Assembly (NCBI GenBank): GCA_036417435.1
Contig: CM070910.1
Span: forward strand, 70,850,784 to 70,914,783
DNA: 64,000 nt
Reading direction: 5' to 3'
Origin: Inia geoffrensis
Lineage: Eukaryota > Chordata > Mammalia > Artiodactyla > Iniidae
In this document: piece by piece, positions 22,566 to 35,003 of the stretch
How the letters are laid out: the number at the start of each line of letters is the position of its first letter
How positions within the stretch are numbered: the stretch's first letter is position 1
The notes under the pieces: model-generated
What the model was told of the DNA's origin: nothing
The model's database searches: none
The model's input: only the letters and a program-made list of their open reading frames with translations
Position numbers and translations under genes: made by a program

Positions 22566-22995
22566 GGATGGAGATTTATTTATTTATCATAAGGTATTGG
22601 CTCATGGGATATGGCGAAGTCCCACGATCTGCCTTGTGCAGGCTGGAGGCCCAGGAAAGCCATTGATGTAGCCCAAAGGCCCAAGAGCTGGAGAGCCAAG
22701 GTGTAGATTCCAGTCTGAGTGTAATGGCCTGAGAAGCAGGAGTACCAGCACAGGAGAAGGTGGATGTTCCAGCTCAGCAGTCAGGCAGAGAGGGAATTCA
22801 ACCTTCCTCTGTCTTTTCGTTGTATTCAGGCCCTCAATAGATTGGATGGTACCCACCCACACTGGGGAGGGCCATCTGCTCTCCTTAGTCCCCCACCTCA
22901 GATGCTAATCTCTTCTGGAAATATCTTGACAGACACACCCAGAAATACTGTTTAACCAGCTATCTGGGCATCCTGTGGCCCAGTCAGGTTGACAC
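22566..22995 (-). repeat. Old interspersed repeat, family not assigned
   Basis: I recognise the wording as a common mammalian repeat ('aaggtattggctcatggg', 'gaggcccaggaaagccat', 'cacactggggagggc', 'cccagtcaggttgacac') but cannot place the family with confidence. Confidence 0.45.
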
Positions 22996-23281
22996 ATAAA
23001 ATTAGCCAGCATGGAGAGTGTAAATCATTTGCCCAGGGAAAGCTGTACAGGTTAGGAGCAGCAGAGCCTGAGGCCATAGAAGACCCCTTAATCCTGAAAT
23101 TCATGCTTTGCAATATTTGCCCACGTGGCTGAAAGGTTGAGGAACTGGTAGTTATCTTTTAATTAAAATGAATTTTAGACTGACAGAAGACTTACAGAGG
23201 TAGTACAGAGAATTCTCACACACCCTTCACTCATCTTCCCCTAAAGCAAACAGCATATATAACCATCAGAACTAAACAAAC

Positions 23282-23482
23282 GGGCTTCCCTGGTGGCGCA
23301 GTGGTTGACAGTCTGCCTGCTGATGCAGGGGACGCGGGTGCCCCGGTCCAGGAGGATCCCGCGTGCCGCGCAGCGGCTGGGCCTGCGCTTCCGGAACCTG
23401 TGCTCCGCGATGGGAGGGGCCGCAGCAGTGAGAGGCCCGCGTACCGCTTAAAAAAAAAACAAAACCAAAAAACAAAAAAAAA
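23282..23482 (+). repeat. CHR SINE, short form with internal deletion
   Basis: Flanked by ctaaacaaac (23272-23281 and 23484-23493). Lacks about 30 bp in the middle (the 'gagccatggccgctgagcc' part). It sits in an older L1-like fragment (about 23160-23520). Confidence 0.9.
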
Positions 23483-23999
23483 CCTAAACAAACAATACTG
23501 AAACAGAACTATGAAGTATGTTGCTGACTTTGTTTGGCTCTCACCAGTTATTCCACCATGACTTTTCTGTTCCAGCAGCCGATCCAGGGCGCCCCACTTA
23601 GACCTTAATCTTGTCTCCTCTAATCCGTGACAGTTGCTTGGTCTTTTGTCTTTCATGACCTTGACACTTTTGAAGAGCACTGGTTTTTGTATACTGTCCC
23701 TCAGATTGGGTTTGTCTGATGTTTTCTCCTGGTGAGGCTGAGGTTATGGATTTGGGGCGAGAATAATGCAGAGGTGAGGTGCCTTTTCATCACGTCATAT
23801 CTGTGGGTACGTGATATCAACACAGCTTACCACTGACCACTGGAGAACTGATGCTTTGTTGTTTCTTGCTTTTTAAACCTGGGGCATTGAAATAGTCTTC
23901 AAAATTCCTGTCCTGGGGATGCCACCAGACTTCTTCTGCTCCAACATCATTCCTCTGTCATTTGTCTGCACACAAGATCTAAAATGGCTTTGATTGCTT

Positions 24000-24330
24000 A
24001 TTGGATCAGATTCAAACTTCCCAACCTGGCCTTTTAAACAGTCACTTCATCCATCTAACTTTACTTTCCACTGCCCCTCACAGGTCCATGCTTCCTCTTT
24101 CCTTCCCTCCCCACCATCCTCAGCCTGCCCTCAGGCCAAGGCCCAAGTTTCTTTGAGGGCCTAGTTCAAGTCCCTGTGAAATTTCTTTGACTACTCCAGA
24201 CAGCAGTGAGCTTTCTTTTCTCTAAATTTCTGATCTATTCTTACAATCTCACTTTCTTGTGGTTTTGCCTTTTTCCCTAGGTGTTTAATGTGTGTGGCTT
24301 GTCTTTCCTCCAAGTGCTAAATACAAAGTA
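24000..24330 (+). repeat. L2-like LINE fragment
   Basis: 'cagattcaaacttcccaacc', 'ctcaggccaaggcccaag', 'tagttcaagtccctgtgaaa' follow L2 order loosely. Confidence 0.45.
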
Positions 24331-24558
24331 GCTGCTTCAGTAGTGTGATTCAAGTAGGACCCACCTAAAATCTACTTAGACATCATTCAGCTAATAGGTG
24401 GCAGACAGATTTTGAATTGAATTGAATTCCAGCACTCAGATTACATTGTATGGTCCTTAAGTGTTAAGGAGTAGACATTATCACTCCTCTTTTATAGGTA
24501 ATAAAATTTGGGTTCTGCATGTTCAATGGATTGCCCAAGTTTCCACAGGTGGACTTTT

Positions 24559-24673
24559 CTTTTTTGGCCACACAGAGGGGCATGTGGGATCTTAGTTCCC
24601 CAACGAGGGATCGAACCCGTGTCCCCCTGCATTAGCAGCGTGGAGACTTAACCATGGACCACCAGGGAAGTCC
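24559..24673 (-). repeat. CHR SINE, short fragment with perfect TSD
   Basis: 17-bp perfect duplication tccacaggtggactttt (24542-24558 and 24674-24690). It is only 115 bp long: the 3' half is missing although both ends are target-flanked, so it inserted short. Confidence 0.9.
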
Positions 24674-24699
24674 TCCACAGGTGGACTTTTATGTTTTAT

Positions 24700-25505
24700 G
24701 TATGTTACTATATTTCACACAAGTTCTCTGTCCACTCACAATGTTTATTTCCCGCTGTTCTTCATCCCGGCATCTCTGATACCCAGGGAACAGTTCTTGG
24801 GGATTTCTGAGGTCCCTCAAGAAGCTTGGGATCATCTCCTACAGCTTTTGCCATGGTCTCTTTGTGGCCACAGCAGGATGGTCAGTGTCTAGCTGGCCCT
24901 CTCATAAACCACAAGGAATAGAATGGGTTGGGTCCGAGTCAGTCCGGGACGCATAGAATTTACAGGGCCTGAGGACACAGGCTATTGTGCCCACACACCC
25001 GCTCTGGTAACTCAGCGCAGACCCACCTCCCGCTCCAGCATCCTGGAGGCAGACAGATGTTCGATGTGCAGCCTCTCTGTCACAGCCCACTCACATCGCA
25101 CCCCCCCCGCAAGATGTAGCAGCAGTAGCATCCCCCCCCATCAGACCCTGCCCCCTCCACACAGTGGACTTTCTCCCTCCCCTCAGCCTCCATCAGAAGC
25201 CACATGGAATGTGGGCCTTTCTTCCTTCAGGTGGGATTGTGATGCTTTTCCCACAGGCAGGAGGACCTGTGACACTCCTGGGACAGAGTCTTCTGTGGCT
25301 CTGAGTGGACAGGTTTGAAAATCATTGTTGCCTCTAGGCCCCTTCTGTTTCTACAGTATGTAGTGCCATGTTGCTGGATTCAGAGCCCAGAGAATTCAAG
25401 TACATCCTTCTGTTAGATCGTACCAAATCACCAGGAAGAAAAAGAAGGGTGCACAGAAAAATGTAAATCCTTACTCCATTTTATACCAGAGGATCAACTT
25501 GAGAG
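24700..25505. other. Intergenic, no recognisable features
   Basis: GC-moderate unique-looking DNA with two short poly-C runs (25100-25108 and 25132-25139). No gene was seen. Confidence 0.45.
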
Positions 25506-25513
25506 CTGTGATT

Positions 25514-25675
25514 CTTTTTTTTTTTTTTTTTTTTTGAACATTTATTTATTTATTTATTTGGCTGTGTCGGGTCTTAGTTGCGGCACATGGGATCTAATTC
25601 CCTGACCAGGGATCGAACCTGGGCTGCCTACACTGGGGACGTGGAGTCTTAGCCACTGGACCACCAGTGAAGTCC
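25514..25675 (-). repeat. CHR-type SINE (older form)
   Basis: Long poly-T, tttatttatttggctgtgtc, head ccaccagtgaagtcc at the right. The flanks share agagct. Confidence 0.85.
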
Positions 25676-26344
25676 AAGAGCTATTGCAGTACTTAAAGGG
25701 AAAACTCTGGGAGCCTTGTTCTCCGTTTAGCAGGGAACAACTTAAGAACTGCTCTTGCTTAGCAGTTTCCATTTACCATGAGCCCTAGATATTTATTTCC
25801 TAGCTCTTCAGAAAATCTTCCAAGATGTTTATGTCCACTTGAAGTCCTTAATGTGCTGGGGCAAAAATTAACTTTTCTTCCAAATTCTTGTAACATAACT
25901 TGGTGTCTGTTCCCCAAGTGTGTAGGCACTCATGCTTTAGAATTAGGGAGAATTCCAAGCAGAATTGTTAATATCTTCAATAACAAATAATATTGTATCC
26001 AGTGCTTTGCCTGTAGTGTGTGCTCGGTTCATATTTTACTTGGTTTGAGAGAAGTCCATAGGAATTGGGATTGGAAACTCTTTGTTCATTTATTCAGCAA
26101 ATATTTACTGAACACTATATGACAGGTGTCAGAGGAGGCCAAAGTGTTATGGGTTGAAGTGTGTCCCACCAACTGTGACCTCCAGGACCTCAGAATGTGA
26201 CCTTACTTGGAAATACAGTCTTTATTGAGGTATCAAGAGGAAATGAGGTCATTAGACTGGGCCCTGATCCAGTATGACTGGTGTACTTATTAGGGAAATT
26301 TGGACAAGAGACAGACGCACATAGAAGGAAGACATAGTGAAGAC

Positions 26345-26713
26345 TGTTGAAAACAGACAAGAGGCCAATGGAGCCACTTAAGCTGAGCCCCAAGTCACAA
26401 AACCAAGACTTAAGTACAGTTTCGGCTCTCCCAGAAATGGAATCTTACACCAGTCAACCAGCCATAGCCTGACCAGCACCAGTCAGGTGATCTGCCTGGC
26501 AGGCCCCTGCCATCCCCTATAAAGAAAGTAATCTTGCAATAACCAATCTGCTGTTTTGCCTCCTGCAACTGCTTTATTCCTGCTCCCTTCTGCCTATAAA
26601 ATCTCTTGCCTTGTATAGCTCTTCAGGGAGCTTTTCCATCTACTAGACTGGATGCTGCTTGATTCATGAATCTTTGAATAGAGCCAATAAGAGCTTTAAA
26701 ATTTACTCAGTTG

Positions 26714-26746
<33 letters not shown>

Positions 26747-26955
26747 AGTACGCAGGCCTCTCACTGCCGTGGCCTCTCCCATTGCGGAGCACAGGCTCCA
26801 GACGCGCAGGCTCAGCGGCCATGGCTCACGGGCCCAGCCGCTCCGCGGCATGTGGGATCTTCCCCGACCGGGGCACGAACCCGTGTCCCCTGCATCGGCA
26901 GGCGGACTCCCAACCACTGCGCCACCAGGAAAGCCCTGAATTTGTTTTTTAATCA
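26345..26955 (+). mobile_element. Solo ERV LTR inside the MLT1 LTR
   Basis: Begins TGTTGA, ends AATCA and is flanked by a 4-bp duplication agac (26341-26344 and 26956-26959), as expected for a gammaretrovirus-like LTR. A TATAAAA box is near 26597 and a degenerate polyA signal follows at about 26677. It is split by a SINE (26719-26936) and has no internal viral genes. It is homologous along its length to the LTR piece in 20685-21030. Confidence 0.75.
26719..26936 (-). repeat. CHR SINE, short form, inside an ERV LTR
   Basis: Poly-T of about 28 followed by gcagtacgcaggcctctcac and the short-form body. Flanked by tgaattt. On the plus strand the poly-T plus GCAG (26745-26748) resembles a splice acceptor. 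Confidence 0.9.
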
Positions 26956-27239
26956 AGACACACACAGGGAGAACACTACATAAACTTGAAGGCAGATAGC
27001 AAGGTGATGCTTCTACAAGCCAAGGAACGCCAAAGATTGCCTGCAAACCATCAGAAGCTAGAAGAAAGGCATGGAACAAATCCTTCCACCGCAGTCCTCA
27101 GAGAGAACCAACTCTGCTGACACCTTGATCTCGTTCTAGCCTCCAGAAAAATGAGCCAGTAAATTTCTGTCGTTTCAGCCACCCAGTTTGTGGTACTTTG
27201 TTATGGCGGCCCTAGGAAACTATACATGAAAGCAGAACG

Positions 27240-29640
27240 AAGCAATCACAAAACTGTGTGACATGATGCACGGGGCATACATGTGACCCCTCAGGGGGAG
27301 CAGAAGCCGAGTCATACAGTCCTTGAGGGCCAATGTAAGGGCTTTAGATTTGCCCTTGGGTCAAAGCAGGGAAGATAGTGGAGAGACAAGCCAGGAGGTC
27401 CATGCCAGCTGGCAGAAGGCACACAGGGATTTTGTTTTTAGTTTTTTAAGCCACAGGAGAGGACATATTCTTCCCCACCTGAACTCTTTTCTTCTGTCAG
27501 GATGGAGGCTTCCTCAACTGGAAACAGCTAGGAGATGGAGCAAAGCCCCAGGATCCTTGGCAGCAGAGGGAAAATAAGGAAGATGTAAAAGTACCCCTCG
27601 AAGGGTCTTACACTGGAGTGCATGCCCTGGTCCGGGTGCCCCCCCCATCCGTGTTGCTCCAGGTGCCGCCCAGGCCACGCTGAGCTGCTGTGGGAAGAAG
27701 ACCATGGACGGGGCCATTTTGATTTCATGTACTTGATGATTTTTAGCCAGAATTTCTGTGAATGAAATTATAACAGTTAGGTGAATTAAACTGTTTTTAA
27801 AGCAATGATCCTTTTTCTTCCCTAGCAGAGTTTAAAGCTCAAGAAGGGAATTTATATTTGGGCCAATAAGAAGAAACCAAAGAATTGATAAGAAGCTTGG
27901 CATGAGACCAGGGTCTTCCTATCTTCCAAAGGCAAAAAACTAGATTCTAAAAAGGAGCAGGGAGTTGCCATTCTTTGGCAATGTGCTCATTTAAAAATAA
28001 TATTTCTTTTTCTGCCAAAACTGTTTTTTTCCAAATTTGAGGATTTTTGTATCGAATGCCCTTTAAATTTCAAAAGTTTTTTTTTTTTAAACATTGCAAT
28101 AAAACTGGAAAGGTCTATGGATTTACCTTGATTTTAAAGAATATAATTTTGTTGTTTCATTCTGTAGTGATACATGCAGTTATTACAGAGTGAAAAATTG
28201 GAAATTTGCTGTACAGTAATTATTTGGATTTTTACACTAAAACCAAAAATGCTAAATACTATGCAAATGTGATAAAACATGGGATTTCAATTGCAATTAG
28301 AGTGTATTATAATGGCAAAAAATAGTGTCTTTTAAGAAGGAAGTAGTTCTAGCAGGACCCTGGACTTATATTAATCTATAAAAGTTTCCTCTTGAACATT
28401 CTGAGTAAGATTCATTTTACAGTCAGTGTTTATTTTTTGTTTTTTCCTTTCATATGCTTTGGTTACATATTATAATATTTTAAATTGGCTTGGGGGAATT
28501 TGAACTCATAATTTTAAAGTAACCGATATTTGTATTTATTCAGTGACTTCTGAGAATTTGCAATTCTACACTATGTTTATCTGTAATTAAAATAAGGATC
28601 CTGATAATGTGAATTTCACCCAGGAATCTTTTGAACAAAACCTCAAAAGCCTGTATTGCATTGTTTCTTGCTAATTGGTAGTAGGTACCTTCTCCGCAGG
28701 AAGATTAAAAACTTTGATGGGCATTGGTTAAAATAATACTAATACTACTAACTGGGAGAATCATTTGGACGTATATGACACACACTTTAGAATAACTATT
28801 ATATTTTAGCTTTATAAGAGAATGTTGCACGTTTAAAATGACAGAAGTTTATAGGTAGGAAAAGTGTTCAAAATTTAAAATCTTTGGAGATAAGGCCAGT
28901 ATGTAACAAAGTTAAAAAAATATCTACTTGAACATAAGAATTTTGATGTTACTAGAAATTAAACAGTAGGAGTTAGAATTGGTTTATTTAGTTAGAAATC
29001 ATATGACTCTTGTATTTATAACTATTAAGTCATTATAGACGGACCAGAGGATGATGACAAATAAACTATTGTTTATCTGCCAGGATTTTCCCATTATTTC
29101 AAAATAGAGGACATCCTTCTATCAGGAGCTAAAACCAGCTACCATCTAAAACCAAAAGGAATTATTAGAAAGTTCTGAATTATATTCAGAATTGACATTT
29201 GTATTGGTACTATACTTTTTTAACTTAAATTGTGGGATAAAGTAAATAATTTTTTAAATTTTATCAGGAAAAAGATAAGCACAAGATATTCAGTTTAGAG
29301 GAAATCAAAAATAAGAGCACCGACCTGTTACAACTGGATTGGAAATATCAATATTAAATCATTCCTTTAAAAGAAAAACCTGTTTAGCTCTTCCACTAAA
29401 ATCGCCCAGGAGCAATATCGCCCCATGACACAGGCTAATGTCCAGTACTATGATCTCTAGTACTATTTTCCTCTAAAACAAACAACTGATTCCATGTCTG
29501 GGGCTAAAAGGTACAAGTAAACATAAGAATTAGGCAATGTGTGTAACATGAATCTGGGGAAGTGGCCAAGGTGATCACCCTGTCCTTCATGGTGTGAAAT
29601 CACTGTTATAACAACTGTAAATAAGGTTCTGGATATCCTA
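27240..29640. other. 2.4-kb stretch without recognisable transposons
   Basis: 8-10 kb upstream of NT5E. The left part is GC-moderate; from 27730 on it is AT-rich and looks unique, with no open frame. Its freedom from repeats contrasts with its surroundings. Confidence 0.5.
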
Positions 29641-29647
29641 TCAGGGT

Positions 29648-29670
29648 CAAAAAAAAAAAAAAAAAAAAAA
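29648..29670. repeat. Poly-A run
   Basis: About 22 consecutive A residues followed by A-rich sequence. No recognisable element precedes it. Confidence 0.85.
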
Positions 29671-30239
29671 GAAAGAAAAATAAAAAGAATCTAGGTAGCT
29701 GTATGGCCCAAATCAGTGCTAGTAGATGAGATCATTGACTTTATAAGAAGCAGCATATGGTCTTCCAATTGCTGTGATGGGAGACTCACATCTTAAGTAA
29801 TCTCCTGAGATTGCCCATGAATGGTTCCAATAACTGGAGGGCATACTGCTGTCTTCAATAAAGGCAGTCTATTCCAACTTCCTTTCAGAAAAACCGTGAG
29901 CTGCCAGGCCATACTTATTTCCACACCAACGCAACCTTTCCAGCTCAGAGTGAAACTGAGCGGGACCCTGTGGAGGTCCTGGGCAGGGAAGCCTTTCTGT
30001 CCCCTGTTTCTTGTAGGACTCCAGCCTCCAAGACCTTCCCTGGGTTCTAAGGGGCAGATTCCAACGGTTGCTAATCTGGGAAGGGAGGGGGATGCAGGGG
30101 TGGGAGAGGGGAAGCCAGGAAACTGTAGTGCAGCCTTGGGGCGGGGTCCTGGTTCCCCCTCAAGGGATACACACAGCAACGTCTTTAAGCTTTTTAAGAT
30201 GTCAGCATTTTTCACACCAGAGAAAGACCACCTGAGGCT

Positions 30240-30525
30240 ACATTAAAGGAACCAGAGAAACTCATCCATAAGATTACCTGAGACCAGATTAGAGGAGTGC
30301 AGGCCCTGCACACACCCTAATCTCCTCAGCAACCCTACCCTTGAACCGTTGCTATAAAACTCCTCATCAGATCCTCCTGGGTTGGGATATACAGTTTTTC
30401 AGGGCAGTAGCCCGCTGTGTCCCCTTTTGCCTGGCAAAGCAATAGAGCTATTCTTTTCTACTTCACCCAAAACTCTGTCTCTGAGATTTGATTCAGCACC
30501 GGTGCACAGAGGCCGAGCTATGAGC
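30240..30525 (+). repeat. Solo ERV LTR (gammaretroviral type), 3' portion
   Basis: Shows a TATA box (gctataaaactcc, about 30351), a degenerate polyA signal (caatagagct, 30440), and R/U5-like wording 'acccaaaactctgtctctga' ending near 'gattcagca'. The 5' boundary is unclear. No viral coding sequence is attached. Confidence 0.65.
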
Positions 30526-31164
30526 ATTAAGAGGTTATTAAGGTTATCTGTACAATGGACCTTTTGCCAGTCTGGCGAAGCCTATGGACTCTTCTCCTAA
30601 TAATGTTATAAAGATATATTGGATTACAAAATAAACTAATTATAGTGAAATATAATTATCAAAATATTTTAAAAATTGTGTTATAGTAATACATGTATCC
30701 TTTATTAACACATTAAATGACAAAAAAACATTTAAAATATTGGCAAGGTAAACTAGGTTTTATTTTTTGAAGACATTAGTGTGAAGGCAGTAGTTGCTTA
30801 GCTTGAATAAGAGAATTAAACTATGGGGAGGGCCTTTGTCAAGGCAACATGCATGCATGTTGGGAAGCCAGTCAGTTTTGATCTTCCGTTTGGATGGTCA
30901 CAGTGTTGAAAATCCCAGTTCTCAAAATATATTGTTGTGATTAGAATTAAGGCTCCCATAGTTCACTTTACAAGGCCAAGATAGGCAGACGTATTTCAGA
31001 GAACATCACAACTTTAAAAATTAAATGCCAGCTGTAGTCAAATTTTTGTCCAGAAATCAGTGAGTTCTTCTTTGGCTAGGTCATTATTTTCAACATAGAT
31101 TCTCAATCTTTCTTTTATGTTTAGTACTTTTTGCATCCTGTAGATGACCTGGGGTAGGCAAATA

Positions 31165-31365
31165 TTTCTTCGACAGAAGATCTTTAGTATAAAAGTAAAT
31201 AGAAATGATGGTAGTAGGCATCCTTTTGTTCTTCTAAAATTGAGGTGGAAATCATTCACTATTTTCACCATAAAGTATGATGGTTTTCTGTAGGGTTTTT
31301 TATGTAACTTTATCAAACTAAAAACAACCCCTTCTATTTTCACCTTGTTGAGGAGTTTTTGTCAT
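31165..31365 (-). repeat. L1 ORF2 fragment
   Basis: Reverse-strand L1 reverse-transcriptase wording ('gtaggcatccttttgttctt', 'ccccttctattttcacc'). Confidence 0.6.
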
Positions 31366-32101
31366 GTTGACTTCTTTGAAAAGAGAAATCTGAGAACATC
31401 TGGGTCATTTCAGAGGCCTATCAAAAGTTATATCTATTTAGATGACATTAGAGTTGAATGACGGATTCACAGTTCTTTCCTTTCTGATATTAACTGTGTC
31501 CTCCAGCATTTAAAAGTTGAAAGGATCAGCAAAATATTCACAAATCAAATCCAGCAATATATGAAAAGAATTATATACCATGACCAAGTGAGATTTATCC
31601 CAGGTATGCAAGGCTGATTCATCATTCAAAAGTCAATTAATGTAAACAATCACATCAACAGACTAAATAAGAAATATCACATGATCCTATCAATAAATGC
31701 AGAAAAAGCGTTTGACAAAATCTAACACCCATTCATGATAGAAACTCTAAACTAGGAATAGAAGGGAACTTATTCAACTTGATAAAGAATATTGACAAAA
31801 AATCTAAAGCTAACATTATACTTAATGGTGAAAAACTTGAAGTTTTCTGACTAAGATCAGGAATAAGAAGAGGATGTCCCCTCTCACCTTTGCTTTTAAC
31901 CATTTTATGGAAAGTCATAGCTACTTTAATAAGGTAAGAAAAAGAAATAAAAGGTAAGCAGATTAGGAAGGAATAAATAAAACTGTCTTTGTTCACAGAT
32001 GACATGATTATCTACGTAGAAAGCCTGAAGGAATTCCTGGAACTAAAATGCAATTATAGCAAGGTTGCAAGATTCAAGGTCAATATTCAAAAGTCAATTG
32101 C

Positions 32102-33007
32102 ATGCAAAAGAATTAAACCAGACTACTGTCTTACACCATACAACAATATTAACTCAAAATGGAGTATGACTTGAATGTAAGACCTGAAACCATAAAACTC
32201 CTGTAGAAAACATAGGTGGTAAGCTCCTTGACATTGGTGTTGGCGATGATTTTTTGGCTCTGACTCTAAAAGCAAAGTCAACAAAAACAGAAACAGACAA
32301 CTGGTACTACATCAAATTAAAAAGCATCTGCACAGCAAAGGAAATCATCAACAAAATGAAAAAGCAACCTACTGAATGGGAGAAAATATTTGCAAATCAT
32401 ATATCTGATAAGGGTTAATATATAAAATATAAAGAACTCATACAATTCAATAGCAAAAAAGTCAAACAGTCTGATTAAAGAATTGGCAGAACATTTTCGA
32501 AAGAAGACATACAGATGGCGAACAGACACATAAGATGCTGAACATCACTAATCAGGGAAATAAATAAAAATCAAAACCATAACAAGATATGACCTCACAC
32601 CTGTCAGAATGGCTGTTATCAAAAAGGCCATGAATAACACAACATTGTAAATCAATTATATTTCAATAAAAAAATATTAAAATAAAAAAAAAAAGACCAC
32701 GAATATCAACTGTTGGTGAGGGTGTGGAGAAAAGGGAACCCTGGTGCACTGTAGGTGGGAATGTAAATTGGTGCAGCCACTATGGAAAACAGTATGGAGG
32801 TTTCTCAAAAAATTAAAAATAGAACTACCATATGATTCAGTAACTTCTAGATATTTACCCAAAGAAAACAAAAATACTAATTCAAAAATATATATGCACC
32901 CCAATGTTCATTGCAGCATTATTTACAAAAGCCAATATACGGAAATAACTTAAGTGTCCATCAACAGATGAATGGATAAAGATGGGAGATACACAGACAG
33001 ACATACA

Positions 33008-33045
<38 letters not shown>

Positions 33046-33607
33046 AGATATACTATTCACCCATAAGGAAGATGTAATTTTGTAATTTTTGTAATGTAAT
33101 TTTGCCATTCACGACAACATTCATGGACCTGAAGGGCATTATGTTAAGTGAAATAAGTCAGACAGAGAAATACAAACACTGTATGATTTCACTTACATAT
33201 GGAATCTAAAAAATAAACAAAACAAAACAAAAGCAACCCCATAGATACAGAGAACAGAGTGATGGTTGCCAGAGGGGAGGGAGGTGGAATGGGGGGGGAA
33301 TAGGTGAAGGGGGTCAAAAGGTACAAACTTCCAGCTATAAAATAAATAAGCCCTGGGGATGTAATGTACAGCATGGCAACTATAGTTAATAACACTGTAT
33401 TACATATTTGAAAGATGCTAAGAGAGTCAATCTTAGAAGTCCTCATCACAAGAAGAAAAAGGAAAAAAATTGTAACTATGTATGGTGATGGATGGTAACT
33501 AATTGTGGTGGTCATTTCACAATTTATACAAATATTGAATCATTACGTTGTACATCAGACACTAATATAATGTTATATGTCAATTATACCTCAATAGAAA
33601 AAGAAAA
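32102..33607 (+). repeat. L1 'B', 5'-truncated, nested in L1 'A'
   Basis: Flanked by aaaagtcaattgc (32089-32101) and aaaagtaaattgc (33608-33620), 12/13 identical. Runs from late ORF2 through a 3' UTR to an A-rich tail. Contains a (CA)n run (33010-33042) and a smaller L1 tail at 32637-32696. Confidence 0.85.
32637..32696 (+). repeat. Tiny L1 3' tail nested in L1 'B'
   Basis: Only 'cattgtaaatcaattatatt' and the A-rich end remain. Flanked by ggccatgaat and gaccacgaat, a diverged duplication. Confidence 0.7.
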
Positions 33608-34659
33608 AAAAGTAAATTGCTTTCCTATATACCAGCAATGAACAAGTGGAATTTGAAATAAAAAACACAATACCACTTACATTAGGACATCCATAAATGA
33701 AATACTCAGGTATAAATCTAACAAAATATGTATAAGATCTATATGAAATAAATCAAAGAAGAACTAAATAAATGGAGAGATGTTGCATATCCATGGATAG
33801 GAAGACTCACTGTTGTCCACATGTCAGTAATTCCCAACTTGATCTATAGATTCAATGCAATCCCAGTCAAAATCCCAGTGAGTTATTATGAGGATTTGGA
33901 CAAACTGATTCTAAAGTATGTATGGAGAGGCAAAAGACATTGAACAGCCAAAACAATATTAAAAGAGAATAAGAAAGTTAGAGGACTGACACTACCCAAC
34001 TTCAAAACTTACTATAAAGCTACAGTACTCAAGACAGTGTGGTATTGGTGAAAGAGTAGATACGTAGATCAATGGAAGAGAATAGAGAGCTCAGAAATGA
34101 CTCACGAAATTACAAACTGGTCAGTAAACTGATCTTTGACAAAAGAGCAAAGACTATACAATGGAGAAAAAGTAGCCTTTTCAACAATTCCTGCTGGAAC
34201 AACTGGACATCCACATGCAAAAAAAAAAAAAAATCTAGAAACAGACTTACATCCATCACAAAAGTTAATTCAAAATTAGTCATAAACCTAACTGTAAAAC
34301 ACAAAACTGTAAAACTCCAAGAAGATAACAGGGGAAAATCCATGTGACTTTGGGTATGGTGATGCCCTTTTAGATACAATACCAAAGACATGATTAATGA
34401 AAGAAATAATTGATAAGCTAGACTTCATTCAAATTAAAAACCTCTGCTCTGTGAAAACTTTCAGGAGAATAAGTAGACACCATAGACTGGGAAAAAAATA
34501 TTTGCAAAAGACATATCTGATAAAGGACTGTTATCCAAAGTATACCAAGAACTCTTGAAGCTCAACCATAAGAAAACAAACAATTCTATTAAAAAATGGG
34601 CAAAAGATCTAAACAGATACTTCATCAAGGAAGATGTACAGATAACAGATAAGCATATG

Positions 34660-35003
34660 GGGACTTTCGTGGTGGAGCAGTGGTCAAGAATCCGCCTGCC
34701 AATGCAGGGGACATGGGTTTGATCCCTGGTCTGGGAAGATCCCACATGCTGCAGAACAAGTAAACCCGTGCACCACAACTACTGAGCCTGCTCTCTAGAT
34801 CCCGTGGGCACTGCAACTACTGAGCCCGTGTGCTGCAACTACTGAAGCCATGCTCCTAGAGTCTGCGCTCTGCAACAAGAGAAGCCACTGCAATGAGAAG
34901 CCTGCGCACCACAACAAAGAGTAGCCCCTGCTCGCCGCAACTAGAGAAAGCCCACGCACAGCAACGAAGACCCAACGCAGACAACAAACAAAAACAAAAC
35001 CCA
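34660..35003 (+). repeat. CHR SINE, long form, in L1 'A'
   Basis: Head gggactttcgtggtggagca, A-rich tail, flanked by ataagcatatg (34649-34659 and 35005-35015). Confidence 0.9.

Larger units (their letters stand above)
26145..27229 (+). repeat. MLT1-type MaLR LTR, split by an ERV LTR
   Basis: Starts tgttatgggttgaagtgtgt, continues 'cctcagaatgtgacctta', 'gaggtcattagactgggccc', and resumes after the insertion with 'gccaaggaacgccaaag', 'gacaccttgatctcg', 'cacccagtttgtggtacttt'. This order matches the MLT1 family. Confidence 0.75.

Noticed and set aside
26345..26955. ERV provirus
   Set aside because: Only LTR sequence is present. No gag, pol or env-like sequence is seen beside any LTR in the window.
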